Shown: one piece after another, positions 61,385 through 64,000 of the stretch
Layout of the letters: every line of letters starts with the position of its first letter
Position numbering within the stretch: position 1 is the stretch's first letter
NCBI GenBank assembly: GCA_019119595.1
Contig: DWWS01000018.1
Location: 1 to 64,000 of the forward strand
Length of the DNA: 64,000 bases
Origin: Candidatus Eisenbergiella merdavium
GTDB taxonomy: Bacteria; Bacillota; Clostridia; Lachnospirales; Lachnospiraceae
Direction: 5' to 3'
The notes under the pieces: generated by a model
The model's input: only the letters and a program-made list of their open reading frames with translations
The model's database searches: none
What the model was told of the DNA's origin: nothing
Made by a program: the position numbers and the translations under genes

Positions 61385-62026
61385 TCATCCCGGCGTCCAT
61401 CCCTGCCAGCTCCTTCCGTTTCTTCTTCTCCTGCGGAAGATCTCATAATACAAAAGAATCTGGATCAGCGTCCGCCGGTCCTTCAGTCCCGCGGAGGAGG
61501 CATCTGCTCCGGTCGGAGCGGCGTTCCGGTTCTGCCGTAAATTCTCCGCTCCCGGCATCCTTCCCGCGTCCGCATTTTCCTGCCCCGGCGTTCTTCCCGC
61601 GTCCGGGTTCACCTGCCCCGGCATTCTTCCCGCCTCCGCCGCAGCCGCCTCCTGCTCCTCCTCGCGGCGAATCCTCTCCTGGATGCTTTCCGCAAGCCGG
61701 AACAGGGCCAGTCTGTCCGGATACTCGTCATAGATCATGCTTCCCTGATAGTCCATTCCGTCCAGGATGCGGCTGATCTTCTCCTGGTATTTCTTCGCCT
61801 GCTCCGGATAAAGCTGGATCAGATAGTCCAGATCCCTGGATGCGGCGTCCTCCTCCTCCCAGAACATGGGCAGAGGATAGGTCATGTAAAAGGGCAGCGC
61901 CATCCCGCTTCTCCCGGTCCGGCCTCTCCATGCTTCCTCCCCGCGCGGGGCGTTTCCCATGCGGGCCCCTTCTCCATAAAAAGAAAAAGGAGGAAATCCT
62001 CCCGGATTTTTCCTGAAATCGTCCAT
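61385..62026 (-). CDS. Hypothetical protein with 11-residue repeats
   Basis: A 213-residue protein with AAAGGA before its ATG. Residues 60-125 form a confident helical core (LDYLIQLYPEQAKKYQEKIS, YDEYPDRLALFRLAES) followed by a Glu/Ala-rich stretch, then three 11-residue repeats (DAGRMPGQVNP, DAGRTPGQENA, DAGRMPGAENL) encoded by a 33-bp tandem repeat, and a basic tail (RRRRRNGR). The core looks conserved and structured; I do not recognise the family. It follows the DUF4129-like gene on the same strand. Confidence 0.6.
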   Translation of the reverse strand: MDDFRKNPGGFPPFSFYGEGARMGNAPRGEEAWRGRTGRSGMALPFYMTYPLPMFWEEEDAASRDLDYLIQLYPEQAKKYQEKISRILDGMDYQGSMIYDEYPDRLALFRLAESIQERIRREEEQEAAAAEAGRMPGQVNPDAGRTPGQENADAGRMPGAENLRQNRNAAPTGADASSAGLKDRRTLIQILLYYEIFRRRRRNGRSWQGWTPG

Positions 62027-62137
62027 GTGATCCTTTCCGTTCCTTCTTTTTATGGTTTATAGTATGCATCCGGGCCCGATATGTTTTTCCGCGCCGGTTC
62101 CGGAGACGGCTTCTCCCTCTCCAAAGCGGCTCTGCCT

Positions 62138-63706
62138 CTACCTTCTCCGCCTCCCCAGCAGCACGTCCCTGCACGCCTCCGCACGCTTCACATCCTCCGC
62201 CCCCAGCGCGCCGTCTGTATGTCCTGCATCCATGTCCCCTGCTCCTGGTTCCGCTATATTCGCCCCGGTACAGGCCGGCTCCTTATACGGCTCCCGGGCG
62301 CCAGGCACCTTCGTCCGCGCGTATCTTGCCCGCTCATACAGCCGGGCCAGCTCTCTGAACGCCTGCTTATCTCCCTCAGCTTCCTCTCCATCCCCCGTTC
62401 CCGCTTCTGCAAAAAGGAACTCCATCTCCCTGGCCGTTTTCGCGTGAAGCAGGCTCTCTCTGGCGTCCGTTCTCCACTGGTCCTTTCCCCAGAGATTCTT
62501 TTCCCGGAAGGCCGTTCCCCGGGGGAACAGTGCCCCGCTCCCGGGATGTCCCTCCGGATTGCGGAAGCGCTCCGATCTTTGTATGGTGCGGACAAAGATC
62601 CTGCGGATCTTTTCCTCCGGCGTCCTGGCAAAAAGCCGGACTGTATCCTGTCTGTCACGCTTTCTTTTCTCCGCCCGCAGCGTTTCCCGGATCTCCTCCG
62701 TCTTCTGTTCATCCTGCGTCCGCCTGATCTTCCCCTCATAAAACCTGCGGATCAGGGCCGACACCGCCTGATAGACGAGGAAGACGAGAAGCGCCGCCGC
62801 CCCGATCAGAAGCAGATACTGAACCACCTGATACAGAATCTCAAGCCAAAAGGGATGCTCCCTGGTCTCTGCCGCCATAAACTCCATTGCGGCGGACTCC
62901 TGCGGCGCCGTCTCCTGGACGCCTCCCTCCGCCCCAAACAGGTCAAGAAGGAAGCCGATCAGCTTCAGAACGCCTCTTATGACCCATAAAGAAACATTCT
63001 GAAGCAGCTCTCCCGCCCGATCCATAAACGTCTGATCCGCGCCAAGGGCAAGAAGCATCACCACCCCCAGACTGCAGGCCGCAGTCAGACCGCCGCCCCG
63101 AAGCAGCATCCGACGCACGGGAATATGGGCGTTGCTGGATTTATTGAACTGCACAAACCGCTCCAGATTTCTCAGATAGGTGTCCGCAAAAAACAGGAAG
63201 GCATAGGCCAGAGAGGCGTTGAGGATCCTTCCGCAGGCCGCGCTGTCCCCCAGATACGCGCAAAGGAGCACAGCCAAAGACGCAGCGATCAGAGCCGCCG
63301 CAGGCCCAAGAAGCCCTTCCTCCTCCCGGCCCTCCTGCAGGCGGACACGAAAGGAAACGAGCAGATAGATTCCGGCAAAAATGCCGAAAATTCCCCGCTG
63401 TACCCCGTTCTGTCCAAGCCCAAGGACGGTCGATCCCCAAACGGCTCCATGCAGAAGCGCGAACAGCCAGAAACGGGAAGCGAAGATCCGGATCAGCCAG
63501 AAGCAGACCGGAACGGCCGCAAGCAGAAGCTGAAGCAAAAGCGCAGGCGGCTGAAGCATGCCGCTTCCCGCCTGCAGAACCTCGCCCTCCAGCGCGCCCT
63601 CAAGCGGAACGAGCGCGGAAAACAAGGCCGTCTCCACACAGAATACGGTCAAGAAATTCATAAGGATCTCCATCAGCTCCACCGGTCTCATCCATTTTTC
63701 ATTCAT
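62138..63706 (-). CDS. Membrane protein with DUF4129-like C-terminus
   Basis: A 522-residue protein with about seven membrane spans in residues 10-335 and a cytoplasmic C-terminal part ending in FRELARLYERARYARTKV, the closing motif of DUF4129 domains. It overlaps a DUF58-like gene upstream by 8 bp. DUF58, DUF4129, MoxR-type ATPase and transglutaminase genes usually cluster in Firmicutes envelope operons, so the rest of that operon probably lies to the right of the window. Confidence 0.65.
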   Translation of the reverse strand: MNEKWMRPVELMEILMNFLTVFCVETALFSALVPLEGALEGEVLQAGSGMLQPPALLLQLLLAAVPVCFWLIRIFASRFWLFALLHGAVWGSTVLGLGQNGVQRGIFGIFAGIYLLVSFRVRLQEGREEEGLLGPAAALIAASLAVLLCAYLGDSAACGRILNASLAYAFLFFADTYLRNLERFVQFNKSSNAHIPVRRMLLRGGGLTAACSLGVVMLLALGADQTFMDRAGELLQNVSLWVIRGVLKLIGFLLDLFGAEGGVQETAPQESAAMEFMAAETREHPFWLEILYQVVQYLLLIGAAALLVFLVYQAVSALIRRFYEGKIRRTQDEQKTEEIRETLRAEKRKRDRQDTVRLFARTPEEKIRRIFVRTIQRSERFRNPEGHPGSGALFPRGTAFREKNLWGKDQWRTDARESLLHAKTAREMEFLFAEAGTGDGEEAEGDKQAFRELARLYERARYARTKVPGAREPYKEPACTGANIAEPGAGDMDAGHTDGALGAEDVKRAEACRDVLLGRRRR

Positions 63707-64000
63707 TCAGCATTTCCTCCGCATTCAGCCTTACAAAATGCAGACGCTCCGGCTGTGAAACGCCGCTTTCCATCCGGGGAAACAGCGGGCACATCCAGGT
63801 AAAATCCGTGCCTGAGCGGGAAAAACGTTCGATCAGCCCCTGGAACTCTTCGTCGGCATGGGCGGAAAGGAACAGCGTGGCGGTATCCCTTCCCTCCGCC
63901 TCAAGCTCCCCGCCGAAGGCCTCCTCGAAGGGAAGCGCCGGCACATCCAGATTCATCCTGGCAAACGCCCGGTTCAGCTGCTCCATGTGTCCCTCTCCCG
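63699..64000 (-). CDS. C-terminal end of a DUF58-like protein (partial, runs off right edge)
   Basis: The frame is open from the right edge to the stop at 63699-63701. The visible 100 residues (GEGHMEQLNRAFARMNLDVP, TLFLSAHADEEFQGLIERFS, a WMCP segment) resemble the C-terminal tail of DUF58 proteins, which sit next to MoxR ATPases. An internal ATG at 63986 has no ribosome site, so the true start lies outside. It overlaps the next gene by 8 bp. Confidence 0.6.
   Translation of the reverse strand, partial: GEGHMEQLNRAFARMNLDVPALPFEEAFGGELEAEGRDTATLFLSAHADEEFQGLIERFSRSGTDFTWMCPLFPRMESGVSQPERLHFVRLNAEEMLNE

Overview
The window looks like chromosome of a spore-forming, gut-type Clostridia, most likely Lachnospiraceae. 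Supporting signs are spoVT and spoVG, paired glgC/glgD, T-box leaders on ileS and thrS, Lpl/Yte-type sugar ABC transporters with an AraC/YesN-like regulator, a murC-dnaD-dnaC-prs cluster, and many strong AGGAGG ribosome sites. The genus cannot be fixed from the sequence alone. Most of the window is GC-rich; the stretch from about 0.7 to 8.1 kb is visibly AT-richer.

Layout. 1-0.5 kb: the start of a GC-rich, AT-hook-bearing protein that runs off the left edge and is insulated by two terminators. 1.1-8.1 kb: an AT-richer carbohydrate island with GH172 and GH43 enzymes divergent from a solute-binding lipoprotein and two permeases. 8.6-15.3 kb: glgP and ileS, the latter behind a sigma-A promoter and an Ile T-box. 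15.3-20.5 kb: a ClC channel, a type I toxin locus, pncB, a DegV protein and a yhhN-like gene broken by an amber codon. 20.5-33.4 kb: a YcaQ-type DNA-binding protein, spoVT, an AAA_14/DUF4143 ATPase with twin palindromic operators, a GH78 rhamnosidase, the lrgA-lrgB-mfd-pth group and yaaA. 33.7-37.0 kb: an ECF sigma factor with a membrane partner that carries a duplicated domain, a zinc-ribbon protein and a GH27 alpha-galactosidase. 37.3-45.8 kb: an AraC/sensor regulator, a binding protein, two permeases and a DUF5703-like glycosidase. 45.9-51 kb: thrS (Thr T-box), spoVG, glgD and glgC. 51.2-57.4 kb: murC, a DnaA-box cluster, dnaD, dnaC, prs, a second type I toxin locus, and queT behind a preQ1 riboswitch. 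57.5-64 kb: a membrane-anchored protein with a degenerate C39-like domain, a methyltransferase, a hypothetical protein, and a DUF4129-like/DUF58 pair that reaches the right edge.

How the genes work together. Two transporter operons and five or six glycoside hydrolases point to plant or host glycan use; neither operon encodes an ATPase, so a shared MsmK-type ATPase elsewhere is expected. GlgC, GlgD and GlgP make and degrade glycogen. Two tRNA synthetase genes sense their own uncharged tRNAs through T-boxes whose specifier regions align almost base for base (ATC against ACC).

The least expected features are: (1) clusters of perfect, tiny-loop palindromes at 15.0, 32.4, 33.6 and 47.7 kb, plus a similar cluster inserted in frame inside queT at 57.1 kb; (2) two type I toxin loci whose toxin and antitoxin RNAs start with near-identical sequence because their convergent promoters lie in inverted repeats; (3) six DnaA-box-like 9-mers, five of them directly abutting, just upstream of dnaD-dnaC; (4) in-frame amber codons in yhhN and in one binding-protein gene; (5) long hairpins at the binding-protein/permease junction of both sugar operons.
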